Positions 15,429-22,604 of a stretch of 29,962 bases of DNA are shown here, one piece after another (the stretch's first letter is position 1; each line of letters opens with the position of its first letter). The notes under the pieces are model-generated. The model worked only from the letters and a program-made list of their open reading frames with translations, made no database searches and was not told the DNA's origin. Made by a program: the position numbers and the translations under genes. This DNA comes from an uncultured Eubacteriales bacterium. Its GTDB lineage: Bacteria; Bacillota; Clostridia; Oscillospirales; Acutalibacteraceae. The stretch lies in assembly GCA_934636435.1 (NCBI GenBank), contig CAKUAQ010000028.1, positions 1 to 29,962 on the forward strand, read 5' to 3'.

Positions 15429-17708
15429 TCATTCCTGTCCCTTCAGCGCCTCCACCATGTCGATCTTTCGGTTCTTCCGCGCCACCATGAGGCTGACCAG
15501 CAGAGCCATGCCCACGGTGAGCAGGACGGTCAGCAGATAAGAGCCGGCCCCGATGGCCATTTTCATTTCGTATTCCGACGCCAGCACCTTCAGCAGATAG
15601 GCCAGCGTCAGCGCCCCCACCGGGATACCCACGGCGATCCCCACCACCGACAGGACCAGATTCTGACCCGCCAGCAGGCGGCCGATCTTCCGATCCCGGA
15701 AGCCCACCACCTTCAGGGTGGCCATCTCCCGGTAGCGCTCGGTATAGCTCATGGTTCCCAGATTGTAGAGCACGATGATCCCCAGCAGCATAGCGCCGCC
15801 CACCAGCAGATAGATCATCGTATCCATGATGGACAGAAAGCTCTCAAAGGAGTCCATGATCATCTGCTTGGACTGCACCGACTTGATGCCGTCGGCAGGC
15901 TCGATGGCACTCTTGTCGGTGTCGGTATACACCGAATCCACCGTGTACGGAATCTTCAGGGAATCGGCGTAGACATCGGAGACGATCATATTCTCCGACA
16001 CACTGCGGAAGATGCCCGCCACCCGCAGCGTATATGACTCGCCCGAGCCGAAGGGGCTGACGGAAACCGTATCTCCCGTATGCAGGCCGAACCGCTCGGC
16101 CAGACGCATACAGACATACGCGCCGTCGTCGCCGATGGGGATCCGGGCGGTGTTTTCATCCATGATCCGAATCTTATCGTGGGCGATATGATACACATCC
16201 AGCGAGACGGTCTTTCCGTCCGTCTGCACGCTGACCGAGCCGCCGTAATCACCGGTATACCGGTCGATAATCTCCCGGCGCTCCGCATCCGTTGCCGTCT
16301 CGGACAGGAAAATGCGGGAGGAATAGTGCAACCCGTTGTCGTAATACATATTCAGAAACGCGTTCATCGTATCCCTCATGCCGAAGGAGGCCAGCACCAG
16401 AATGGTGCATCCTACAATGCCCACCAGGCTCATGGCCGTTCTGGCCTTATGCCGCACGATATCCCGCATATTCCAGCGGGTGCCGAAGGGCAGCCGATGG
16501 AAGAGCCGCATACGCTCGACGAGCATCGGCTTCATCCGCTTCGGTGTGTAGGGGCGCAGAGAATCCGCCGCCGTTCCCGCCAGCATGGTCCGCACGGAGA
16601 AAAACCCGATGAGGGTCAGCAGAACGACGATGAGCGCGATCGCCAACCCGCAGAACCCGGGGAAAACCAGCCGCCATTCCGGCAGATCCATATAGGTACC
16701 CATCATGCCGTCGGGATTCATAATACACCAGGCGACGGCGTATCCCATGCCGATGCCCAGCGCCGTCCCGACGACCGCCACGAAAAAGGCATAGGCGGTA
16801 TAATGCCGGGTGATACGGCTGTCGTGGAAACCCAGCGCCTTAAGGGTGCCGATCTGTGTTTTCTCCTTGGCCGTCAGCCGGTGCATGGTTGTCACCATGG
16901 TCAGCAGCCCGATGAGCAGAAACAGCGCAGGGAGAATGCTCCCCATGGCCTTGCCCTCGCTGACCTCGCCCTCCGCCTGAGAATAGGACAGAGTATCGTC
17001 CTTGGTGAGCATGACCGTCGTTTCTCCCAGCGCCCGGTTGACCGCCTCGGAGAGGGTCTCCTTATCCGTGTCGGACAGCACATGGAGCATGGGATAATAG
17101 CCGAATCCCACAGCCTTTTCGTATAAGGCCGGGGAAATGTACGCATAGCCATGGGTGGAAAAATCCGGCATCAGCTGGGTATTGTCCCGCACACAGATCA
17201 TCTGCTCGGCGGCCTTGATCAGCCCCTGCACCCGGCCGGTGATTTGCGTGTTGCGATAAACAAACGTCACCGTATCCCCGACAGAGAAATCGTTCTCTCC
17301 GGCATACCGGTCGGAGAGCCAGACCCCGTCCGCGCTGGTCCCATCGTATGCGCCGCCGCTCACCGATACAAAGGACGACACCGCCGGGTCGGTGGTCACC
17401 AGCAGCGCCACACTGTCGCCGTCCCGCTCCTGCACATCCACATTGACCGACAGAAAGCGCGCCGCCGCCTGTACCCCGTCGATGGCCGCGACCTTTTGCC
17501 TCTGCTCCGGCGTGTAGCCCTTCTCGTTCACCAGCCGATAATCGGCAAAATGACAATCGTCGAAAAAGGTGGTCATGTTGCTCTCGATGCTGACCCATTC
17601 CATATTGAAGCCGACAAACATCCCTGCGCCCAGCATCACCATCAGGATCATGGAAATGAATTGCGCCTTGTAGCTCCAGGCGGTGCGGAGCATTTTCTTC
17701 AGTAACAT
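15429..17708 (-). CDS. ABC transporter permease with two FtsX-like domains (MacB/LolC-like)
   Basis: 759 residues. An N-terminal membrane segment (FISMILMVMLGAGMFVGF) is followed by an extracytoplasmic domain to about 265. A three-helix FtsX block follows (LPALFLLIGLLTMVTTMH, AYAFFVAVVGTALGIGMGYA, LAIALIVVLLTLIGFF). The same layout then repeats: TAMSLVGIVGCTILVLASFG, a second extracytoplasmic domain, and a final three helices ending SYLLTVLLTVGMALLVSLM. Such permeases export peptides, lipoproteins or antimicrobials, or act as mechanotransmitters rather than importing. AAAGGAGC precedes the start at 17708, 13 bp after the ATPase gene. The substrate is unknown; the operon also encodes an HMA metal-binding protein, so a metal-linked role is inferred. 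Confidence 0.88.
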   Translation of the reverse strand: MLLKKMLRTAWSYKAQFISMILMVMLGAGMFVGFNMEWVSIESNMTTFFDDCHFADYRLVNEKGYTPEQRQKVAAIDGVQAAARFLSVNVDVQERDGDSVALLVTTDPAVSSFVSVSGGAYDGTSADGVWLSDRYAGENDFSVGDTVTFVYRNTQITGRVQGLIKAAEQMICVRDNTQLMPDFSTHGYAYISPALYEKAVGFGYYPMLHVLSDTDKETLSEAVNRALGETTVMLTKDDTLSYSQAEGEVSEGKAMGSILPALFLLIGLLTMVTTMHRLTAKEKTQIGTLKALGFHDSRITRHYTAYAFFVAVVGTALGIGMGYAVAWCIMNPDGMMGTYMDLPEWRLVFPGFCGLAIALIVVLLTLIGFFSVRTMLAGTAADSLRPYTPKRMKPMLVERMRLFHRLPFGTRWNMRDIVRHKARTAMSLVGIVGCTILVLASFGMRDTMNAFLNMYYDNGLHYSSRIFLSETATDAERREIIDRYTGDYGGSVSVQTDGKTVSLDVYHIAHDKIRIMDENTARIPIGDDGAYVCMRLAERFGLHTGDTVSVSPFGSGESYTLRVAGIFRSVSENMIVSDVYADSLKIPYTVDSVYTDTDKSAIEPADGIKSVQSKQMIMDSFESFLSIMDTMIYLLVGGAMLLGIIVLYNLGTMSYTERYREMATLKVVGFRDRKIGRLLAGQNLVLSVVGIAVGIPVGALTLAYLLKVLASEYEMKMAIGAGSYLLTVLLTVGMALLVSLMVARKNRKIDMVEALKGQE

Positions 17709-17721
17709 AAAAACGCTCCTT

Positions 17722-18423
17722 TTACCAGTCGATCTCATCCGCCGAGGCCGGATGTGCCTGATCCTCTGCCGATACGACCTTGCCGTTCTTGACATGAATG
17801 ACCGTATCCGCCATCCGGGCAATATTCTGGTTGTGGGTCACGATGACGATGGTCTTGCCGTATTCCCGGGCCATTTTCAGCAGGAGCTTCAATACCAGCA
17901 CGCCGGTGGTCGAATCCAATGCGCCGGTGGGCTCGTCGCACAGCAGAATCTTCGGATTCTTCGCCAGCGCCCGGGCGATGGACACCCGCTGCTGCTCGCC
18001 GCCCGACAGCTCGGAGGGGAAATTTTTCCCATGGTCGGCCAGACCGACCTCCTCCAGCATTTTTGTCGCGGACAGGGAATGGGGCGCAATCTCCTTGACC
18101 AGCGCCACATTCTCATGCACGGTCAGGGTGGGGATCAGATTATAGAACTGAAACACAAACCCCACCGTTTCCGCCCGATAGTCCGCCAGCTCGTTTTTGG
18201 ACAGAGCGGAAATATCCTTGCCGCACACCAGGATCCGGCCCGATGTGGGACTGTCCAGCCCTCCCAGCATATTGAGCAGCGTGCTTTTTCCGGCCCCCGA
18301 CGGGCCGAGGATCACCACAAACTTGCCTTCATCCAGCGTCAGGTCTACTCCGTCCAGCGCTTTCAGCTCGTGATCACCGCTGGTGTAGACCCGGCTGACG
18401 TTCTGAAATTCTACGATCGCCAT
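17722..18423 (-). CDS. ABC transporter ATP-binding protein (LolD/MacB type)
   Basis: 233 residues. A complete nucleotide-binding domain: Walker A GPSGAGKST (40-48), Q-loop Gln92 (VFQFYNLIPTLTVHENV), signature LSGGEQQR (139-146), Walker B ILLCDEPTGALD with Glu164, and H-loop VTHN. The LDSPTSGRILVCGKDIS and NLIPTLTVHENV phrases are typical of the MacB/LolD exporter group that pairs with FtsX-like permeases, as here. GGAAGGGAAGGA precedes the start. It lies 39 bp after the small peptide frame and 13 bp before the permease. Confidence 0.95.
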   Translation of the reverse strand: MAIVEFQNVSRVYTSGDHELKALDGVDLTLDEGKFVVILGPSGAGKSTLLNMLGGLDSPTSGRILVCGKDISALSKNELADYRAETVGFVFQFYNLIPTLTVHENVALVKEIAPHSLSATKMLEEVGLADHGKNFPSELSGGEQQRVSIARALAKNPKILLCDEPTGALDSTTGVLVLKLLLKMAREYGKTIVIVTHNQNIARMADTVIHVKNGKVVSAEDQAHPASADEIDW

Positions 18424-18462
18424 GTCTTTCGATCCTTCCCTTCCGATTTCGATTTCCCTCGC

Positions 18463-18579
18463 TCAGAGAGACTTGCGTTTTCTACCCGGCTCCCGCAGGC
18501 AGCTGCGACACGCCCGCTTCACAGACACATCCAGACCGATGAGGCACAGGGTGACGGCCGCCGACAGAATCGCCTCCAT
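18463..18579 (-). CDS. Possible 38-residue membrane peptide with a CxxC pair
   Basis: ATG at 18579 (or an in-frame GTG at 18588 that overlaps the HMA stop codon) gives 38 (or 41) residues. One hydrophobic segment, ILSAAVTLCLIGLDVSV, is followed by the basic tail KRACRSCLREPGRKRKSL with a CxxC pair. The start lies within 10 bp of the HMA stop, which suggests translational coupling. The layout (one helix, then a short Cys-containing basic tail) recalls the small Cys-containing membrane proteins found beside FeoB iron transporters, but the cysteines are few and no feo gene is here. A chance frame cannot be excluded for something this short. Confidence 0.45.
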   Translation of the reverse strand: MEAILSAAVTLCLIGLDVSVKRACRSCLREPGRKRKSL

Positions 18580-18584
18580 GGCGC

Positions 18585-18842
18585 TCACCCGCCAAACCGT
18601 CCGAAAAGCCCCTTCTTCGTGTAGCTCTCCGTTTGCACGGACAGCACCCGGTAGCCGGTCTTTTCGATGGCCGCCCGCAAGGCCGCCTCATCGAGCTCGT
18701 ATTCGGAGATCAGAACGCTCTCCCCTCTGGAATGGGACGATTTCACGCTCTTAACCGGAAAACTGCTGCGAATGCAGTCATTGATATGGCTCTCGCACAT
18801 GGAGCACCTCATGCCGTCGATTTTTACCGTGGTCTTGATCAT
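18585..18842 (-). CDS. Heavy-metal-associated (HMA) domain protein
   Basis: 85 residues. A single ferredoxin-like HMA domain with the metal-binding loop GMRCSMCE (Cys13, Cys16), as in copper chaperones and P-type ATPase N-domains, and a short C-terminal tail ending KKGLFGRFGG. The start at 18842 is chosen because AAGGAGGG precedes it and the HMA strand begins at once (IKTTVKIDG). It is the first gene of the operon, directly behind a promoter with a palindromic operator. The metal is not decidable: CxxC would suit copper(I), while similar small HMA proteins also occur beside ferrous iron transport genes in clostridia (recalled, not checked). Confidence 0.9.
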   Translation of the reverse strand: MIKTTVKIDGMRCSMCESHINDCIRSSFPVKSVKSSHSRGESVLISEYELDEAALRAAIEKTGYRVLSVQTESYTKKGLFGRFGG

Positions 18843-18910
18843 GGCTTTTCCCTCCTTGCATTCCGGTGAAACACCGTTATCAGCCAATTCCGCGCCGTTC
18901 TGGAGCAGTG

Positions 18911-18934
18911 CATGGTTAGCATCCGCTAACCATG
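18911..18934. promoter_or_regulatory. Perfect 24-bp palindromic operator
   Basis: CATGGTTAGC-ATCC-GCTAACCATG: two perfect 10-bp arms with a 4-bp spacer. It begins 3 bp downstream of the -10 box and covers the predicted start of transcription (about 18931), the classic position for a repressor. The GGTTAG/CTAACC halves resemble half-sites of DtxR/MntR-family metalloregulators, though with wider spacing than the standard box, so the regulator is inferred. As RNA it would also form a strong 5' hairpin. Confidence 0.8.
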
Positions 18935-18937
18935 GTC

Positions 18938-18966
18938 ATTATAGTCCTCGTCTTTTTTCTTGTCAA
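18938..18966 (-). promoter_or_regulatory. Sigma-A promoter of the HMA-ABC exporter operon
   Basis: Perfect TTGACA (18961-18966) and TATAAT (18938-18943) on the minus strand with a 17-bp spacer. A promoter this strong next to a palindrome suggests tight repression. Confidence 0.93.
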
Positions 18967-19184
18967 GCGTTTTCTCAAAGTTTTTTACGTGCAGGCGGCT
19001 GCGCGCACCGACGGGGACGGGCACGCCGGAGAGACGGCGCGCGACGCTCCGGGGCGGGCGACCCATTCCGGCGGACCGTGTTTTCGGGCAAAGCCAAAGG
19101 GCCTGCTCCGGATTTCCGACTGAGAAACGGGGGCGTCTCCGGTCCGATGCATAAAGCGCCGCTAATGCAGGCGCCGGGCGGCAC
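18967..19184. other. Intergenic gap, no gene seen
   Basis: 218 bp between the HMA operon promoter and the end of the toroid gene. On the minus strand, shortly after the toroid stop, GCGCC/GGCGC (about 19155-19173) forms a 5-bp hairpin followed by TTTAT, a weak terminator candidate. Nothing else convincing. Confidence 0.4.
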
Positions 19185-20249
19185 TTACTGCATGAAGTAC
19201 TCCACAATAATGTCGGTATATTCTATGCCGCTCATATCGCTCAGCGCGTCCGCCGCCATGCGCAGAAACATCAACGCGTTGCAGTCCGACCAGGTGTAGA
19301 CCTCGGAGGTGTCGTTGCACTTAAATCCGCCGTTCGTAGGATCCTGCAGGGACAGAAAATGCTTGATGAGCCGCACGATCTCGGGGGAGGTGAACCCGGA
19401 TTTGCCCGAGGCCAGCAGCCCAATGCCCATCCAGGCCGCCCCGAAATGCCGGAAGGTGAACAGGGCGCCCCGCCGGATCCCCACCTCGAAGAAGATCTCA
19501 TAGCCGCCGGATGCATCCTGCCGACGCAGGTATTCCACCGCCCGGCCGATGGGCCGACCGTACATAAACCTGTTTCGGCAGGACAACGCCCAGAGGGCAT
19601 AGCCGGTGGCCGACTGGGAGGATTCGTACTGATTCTCCACGATCGTCTGCTCCACCCCGGCATACAGGGCCAGCACATTTTCGGTCAAATTGGCGTTGCA
19701 CACATTCCCGAAGCCGCCGTCCTCATTCTGCAGCTGCAGCAGCCACGCGACGGCGGCGTTCAGCGCCTTTTCCACCGCCGCGTCCCTGACCTGCCGCTGG
19801 CTCTGCAAGAATACGATACACAGGGCCGTGCGGAAGGTGGTGGACAGATCGCGCTTATAGTCGCCCCAGCCGCCATCGGGATTTTGCAGTGCCAGAATGG
19901 CCTCCACGCAGTCCCTGATATCGTTCTTCACAAATTCCAGGCCGAAGTCCGGCCCGTAGACCGCGTACTGCTCCGCATATTTCGTCAGCGCCAGACCGAC
20001 CCAGACCCAGTCGATGGTCAGGACGGCGTGTTTCCGGGGGAGCAGCAGCCAGGCGCGCACCGCCTCGTTGATGAGCTGCTTCTGTTTCTCCGTCAGAATA
20101 TCGCAGAACAGCGTCGCGGCATACACCACCTCGGCGGTATTCTGCTCATTGGGGGAAATGTCCCGCACCCAGCTCCAGCCGAAGCACTCCTTATTCTGGG
20201 TCTCAAACAGCCACATCAGGGCCTTGTCGATCTCCTTGCGATAGATCAT
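19185..20249 (-). CDS. Alpha/alpha-toroid protein (terpenoid cyclase / prenyltransferase-like repeats)
   Basis: 354 residues, no signal peptide, probably cytoplasmic. Five QW-like repeats are visible: about 15-27 (ETQNKECFGWSW), 120-131 (ALQNPDGGWGDY), 171-182 (LQLQNEDGGFGN), 240-251 (YLRRQDASGGYE) and 298-312 (FLSLQDPTNGGFKCN). They mark the alpha-alpha barrel shared by squalene cyclases, protein prenyltransferase beta subunits and complement-like toroids. The DxDD acid motif of class II cyclases is absent and the protein is far shorter than squalene-hopene cyclase (about 630), so cyclisation is unlikely. A prenyltransferase-like Zn site cannot be confirmed; WSDCNAL near 320 has an Asp-Cys pair. 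AGGAGG precedes the start. It lies 177 bp after the TIR gene on the same strand. Function unknown; the context suggests an effector or sensor partner. Confidence 0.8.
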   Translation of the reverse strand: MIYRKEIDKALMWLFETQNKECFGWSWVRDISPNEQNTAEVVYAATLFCDILTEKQKQLINEAVRAWLLLPRKHAVLTIDWVWVGLALTKYAEQYAVYGPDFGLEFVKNDIRDCVEAILALQNPDGGWGDYKRDLSTTFRTALCIVFLQSQRQVRDAAVEKALNAAVAWLLQLQNEDGGFGNVCNANLTENVLALYAGVEQTIVENQYESSQSATGYALWALSCRNRFMYGRPIGRAVEYLRRQDASGGYEIFFEVGIRRGALFTFRHFGAAWMGIGLLASGKSGFTSPEIVRLIKHFLSLQDPTNGGFKCNDTSEVYTWSDCNALMFLRMAADALSDMSGIEYTDIIVEYFMQ

Positions 20250-20309
20250 GCAGTTCCTCCTAATTGAAACGATGGGGCCCGGCCGTTTTAGGGCCGCGCC
20301 GCTTTTATT

Positions 20310-20331
20310 CCGGCTAAGCCGACTTAACCGG
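20310..20331. repeat. Inverted repeat between the TIR and toroid genes
   Basis: CCGGCTAAG-CCGA-CTTAACCGG: 9-bp arms with one mismatch, in the 177-bp gap. No T run follows on either strand, so it is not a normal terminator. It could be an operator or an mRNA processing/stability hairpin setting the ratio of the two proteins. No clear extra promoter was found in the gap. Confidence 0.4.
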
Positions 20332-20426
20332 CCTGGCCGTCTCCGGATCGCAATACCGCCGCAGCGGGGGAGGTGCGGGCCGAGACACCTTCCGCGGCGG
20401 AAGCGCCCGCTCCCGCATCGCCGCGC

Positions 20427-21560
20427 CTACCCCAGCAGCAGCCGACAGATCCGGGTGATGTCGGCGGTATTGTTTTCAAACAGACGGCAGTCCCGTATGT
20501 TGCACCGCAAGGCGGTCTCGCCGAAAGCATTCAGCCCGATCAGCACCCGCTCCCGGTTCTCCCGCAGCCGCTGAATGAACGGCCGGGGCACCTCCATGCC
20601 CACATTCGACCAGAACAGCACGATCCTCCGGTGCTCCTCAAACCGCGCCTCTTCCCATGCATCCGGCGTCAGCACACGGATGTCGGTTTTCACCTCATAA
20701 GCATCCAGCACATCGTGGATCACATCGCACATGAAGAACGCCCCGTCGTATTCCGCCATATCGGTGAGGATCCACAGGCTGACCTCGCCGTCCCGGGCGG
20801 AATTTTCGATCTTGCGGCGGAAGCTCCCGTGCGCCCGCTGCGCCAGCTCGCGGGACAGAGGCAGATCCAGGCTGCGCACCCCCCGATAGTGGCGGCTCAG
20901 CAGATACATGGCCAGCGGATTGCTCTGTTCCCCGGCCAGCCGCTCCAGACCGTCGATATACGCATCCGCGTCGCCGGTGCGGATATAGGTCGCCCTCAGA
21001 CAGTAGACAGCGTAATTATAAAACGGTTCGCGCATGGGCTTGTCCATATACTCGAACACGTCGGTATTGCCGAACAGCCCCCAATAGGCGTTGAGAAAAT
21101 CCCGCTTGCCGATCCCCTCCGTCCGGGCGGACCCCGCCTGCCGCAAGCCGTTATTCAGATGCGCGATGGCCGCATCAAAATCACCGAAGCACTCATACGG
21201 CCGCAAAAACGGGGGCAGCCCGGCTGTATCGTCCTGAATGGAATAGATGTAAATGCGGCGGCCGGGATCCTTCATCAGCAGATTGAGGAAGGTCATCCAC
21301 TCCTGAGCGACCCAGCCCCGGGAGATATACTCCGCCTGAGAAAAGACCACCAGAATGGCCCCGGAATCCTCCAGCGCGTTCTGGATCTCCAGCATATAGT
21401 TGGCGATTCCCTTGTCGGGAAGCACCGTATTGGAAAAAAACACCCGGAATCCGCCGCGGCTCAGGGTCTCATAGAACCGGCCTGCCACCTCGCGATCCAC
21501 CGTCAGTCCCGCCTCGGTGGAATTCTTGAAGGAAATGAACAGATCGTACGGATAACTCAT
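20427..21560 (-). CDS. TIR-domain protein with Sel1-like middle and unknown C-terminal domain
   Basis: 377 residues. The N-terminal TIR domain covers about 1-138: strand YDLFISFKNS, then GGFRVFFSNTVLP, SGAILVVFSQAEYIS and WVAQEWMTFL, where Glu87 sits at the position of the catalytic glutamate of NAD-cleaving TIRs. Residues about 195-250 are helical and Sel1/TPR-like (NPLAMYLLSRHYRGVRSLDL). Residues about 275-377 form a second alpha/beta unit (RIVLFWSNVGMEVP, RVLIGLNAFG) of no family I recognise, possibly another flavodoxin-like or TIR-like fold. AAAAGGATG lies inside the methyltransferase gene end and only 4 bp separate the genes, so they are coupled. Bacterial TIR proteins commonly deplete NAD or make cyclic ADP-ribose signals in antiphage defence; that this one does so is inference. 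Confidence 0.87.
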   Translation of the reverse strand: MSYPYDLFISFKNSTEAGLTVDREVAGRFYETLSRGGFRVFFSNTVLPDKGIANYMLEIQNALEDSGAILVVFSQAEYISRGWVAQEWMTFLNLLMKDPGRRIYIYSIQDDTAGLPPFLRPYECFGDFDAAIAHLNNGLRQAGSARTEGIGKRDFLNAYWGLFGNTDVFEYMDKPMREPFYNYAVYCLRATYIRTGDADAYIDGLERLAGEQSNPLAMYLLSRHYRGVRSLDLPLSRELAQRAHGSFRRKIENSARDGEVSLWILTDMAEYDGAFFMCDVIHDVLDAYEVKTDIRVLTPDAWEEARFEEHRRIVLFWSNVGMEVPRPFIQRLRENRERVLIGLNAFGETALRCNIRDCRLFENNTADITRICRLLLG

Positions 21561-21564
21561 AGGC

Positions 21565-22314
21565 TCATCCTTTTCGGCATTTCACAATCAGATAGGCCGG
21601 GCGGTGCAGCTCCTGGGCGGTTTTCGGCACCCGTTCGATCAGCTCCCGGCTCGGAGACGGCTCAACGACCCGCTCCAGCCGGAATCCGGCGGCGATCAGC
21701 GCATTGAACACGGTATCCGTCTTATGGTGGTATTTGGTGATGGTTTTCCCCAGCCAGGAGATATGCCGCACCCCCTCCTCGCCGTAGTGATCCACCACAT
21801 AGCCCGTGGGGACACCGGTATCCGGGTCGGTGATCCACTGCTGTCCCGTCAAATTGGCGGTGTACATAGGATGCTCCATGGAAAATACAAAGGCGCCATG
21901 CGCATTGAGCCGTCCCGCGACGGCGGAAAACAGTCCGGCAAAATCCTCAATATAGTGGATTGCCAGACAGCTGACCGCCATATCAAAGGTTTCCTCGACG
22001 GTGCTCAGCGCCTCGGCCGACAGCACCCGGTAGGTGATGCGGGGATGAGAATTCTCCCGTCTGCCCTTCTCGATCATCTTCTCGGACACGTCGATGCCCA
22101 GCACCCGGCGCGCGCCGGCGGCTGCGATCTTCGCGGTCATGGCGCCGTATCCGCAGCCGATGTCCACCACCGAGCGGTCGGTCACATCCCCCAGCAGCTC
22201 CAGCACGATCGGCTGCTCGATCAGATCGTTATAGTTATTCTCGGCATTGCGCAAATCGATATAGTTATTAAAAAAGTTCTCATCGTCATAGATGGCCAGA
22301 TTTTTCCCGGACAT
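21565..22314 (-). CDS. SAM-dependent methyltransferase (class I)
   Basis: 249 residues. A Rossmann-fold methyltransferase: motif I VVDIGCGYGAMTAKIA (Asp51), motif II acid in RVLGIDVSEKM (Asp75), motif IV region FDMAVSCLAIHYIED, and a post-core GAFVFSMEHPMY. Similar enzymes act on small molecules; the substrate cannot be assigned. Two ATGs are possible: GAGGAG is spaced well for the one at 22314 but almost touches the one at 22320, so 22314 is chosen. First gene of the cassette with the TIR and toroid genes, directly behind the promoter at 22353-22381. Its presence in a TIR operon is unusual. Confidence 0.88.
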   Translation of the reverse strand: MSGKNLAIYDDENFFNNYIDLRNAENNYNDLIEQPIVLELLGDVTDRSVVDIGCGYGAMTAKIAAAGARRVLGIDVSEKMIEKGRRENSHPRITYRVLSAEALSTVEETFDMAVSCLAIHYIEDFAGLFSAVAGRLNAHGAFVFSMEHPMYTANLTGQQWITDPDTGVPTGYVVDHYGEEGVRHISWLGKTITKYHHKTDTVFNALIAAGFRLERVVEPSPSRELIERVPKTAQELHRPAYLIVKCRKG

Positions 22315-22352
22315 ATCCATTCTCCTCGCTGTAAAATATGGGGCACACCGTC

Positions 22353-22381
22353 ATTGTACCATCCGGCCGTGCTTTTTGCAA
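22353..22381 (-). promoter_or_regulatory. Promoter of the methyltransferase-TIR-toroid cassette
   Basis: TTGCAA (22376-22381) and TACAAT (22353-22358) on the minus strand with a 17-bp spacer, plus a TGG just before the -10 that makes an extended -10. About 30 bp of leader precede the methyltransferase start. Confidence 0.8.
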
Positions 22382-22419
22382 CGGTTTGTTTGCGGGCGGC
22401 CGCGGTTTCACCGCCGATA

Positions 22420-22491
22420 GTCGACAAGAATGTCGACAAGAATGTCGACAAGAACGCCCGCAAAGCTGCCGGCAGGAATGCCCGCAAAAAA
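22420..22491. repeat. 12-bp tandem repeats (three exact, three or so diverged)
   Basis: GTCGACAAGAAT occurs at 22420-22431 and 22432-22443 and, with a last-base change, at 22444-22455. The same 12-bp period continues in diverged units GCCCGCAAAGCT, GCCGGCAGGAAT and GCCCGCAAAAAA to about 22491. Each exact unit contains the palindrome GTCGAC. The array lies between the terminator of the ParA operon and the promoter of the TIR cassette. Iteron-like arrays beside parA genes can be centromere (parS-like) or operator sites; that role is inferred. Read as protein on the plus strand it gives VDKN repeats, but without a start or ribosome binding site. Confidence 0.7.
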
Positions 22492-22512
22492 AACGCAAAA
22501 GCCGCACAATCG

Positions 22513-22548
22513 GAAAAGCCGTATCCGAGCGTGTGCTCCGATACGGCT
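22513..22548 (-). terminator. Terminator of the ParA-containing operon
   Basis: AGCCGTATC/GATACGGCT (9 bp) plus GAGC/GCTC (4 bp) separated by a C-C mismatch, loop GTGT, spanning 22517-22548. It is followed on the minus strand by TTTT and further T-rich sequence. It lies 56 bp beyond the stop of the last gene. Confidence 0.8.
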
Positions 22549-22604
22549 CCCGTTTCCCGTCTGCAATTGTGTGTACGCCGACAAAGCGGCGCGATCCGCA
22601 CCCG

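Noticed and set aside
19185..20249. Squalene-hopene cyclase annotation
   Set aside because: Too short and without the DxDD acid motif; only the toroid fold is supported.
22420..22491. CRISPR array
   Set aside because: The repeat unit is only 12 bp, directly tandem with no spacers, and no cas genes are present.
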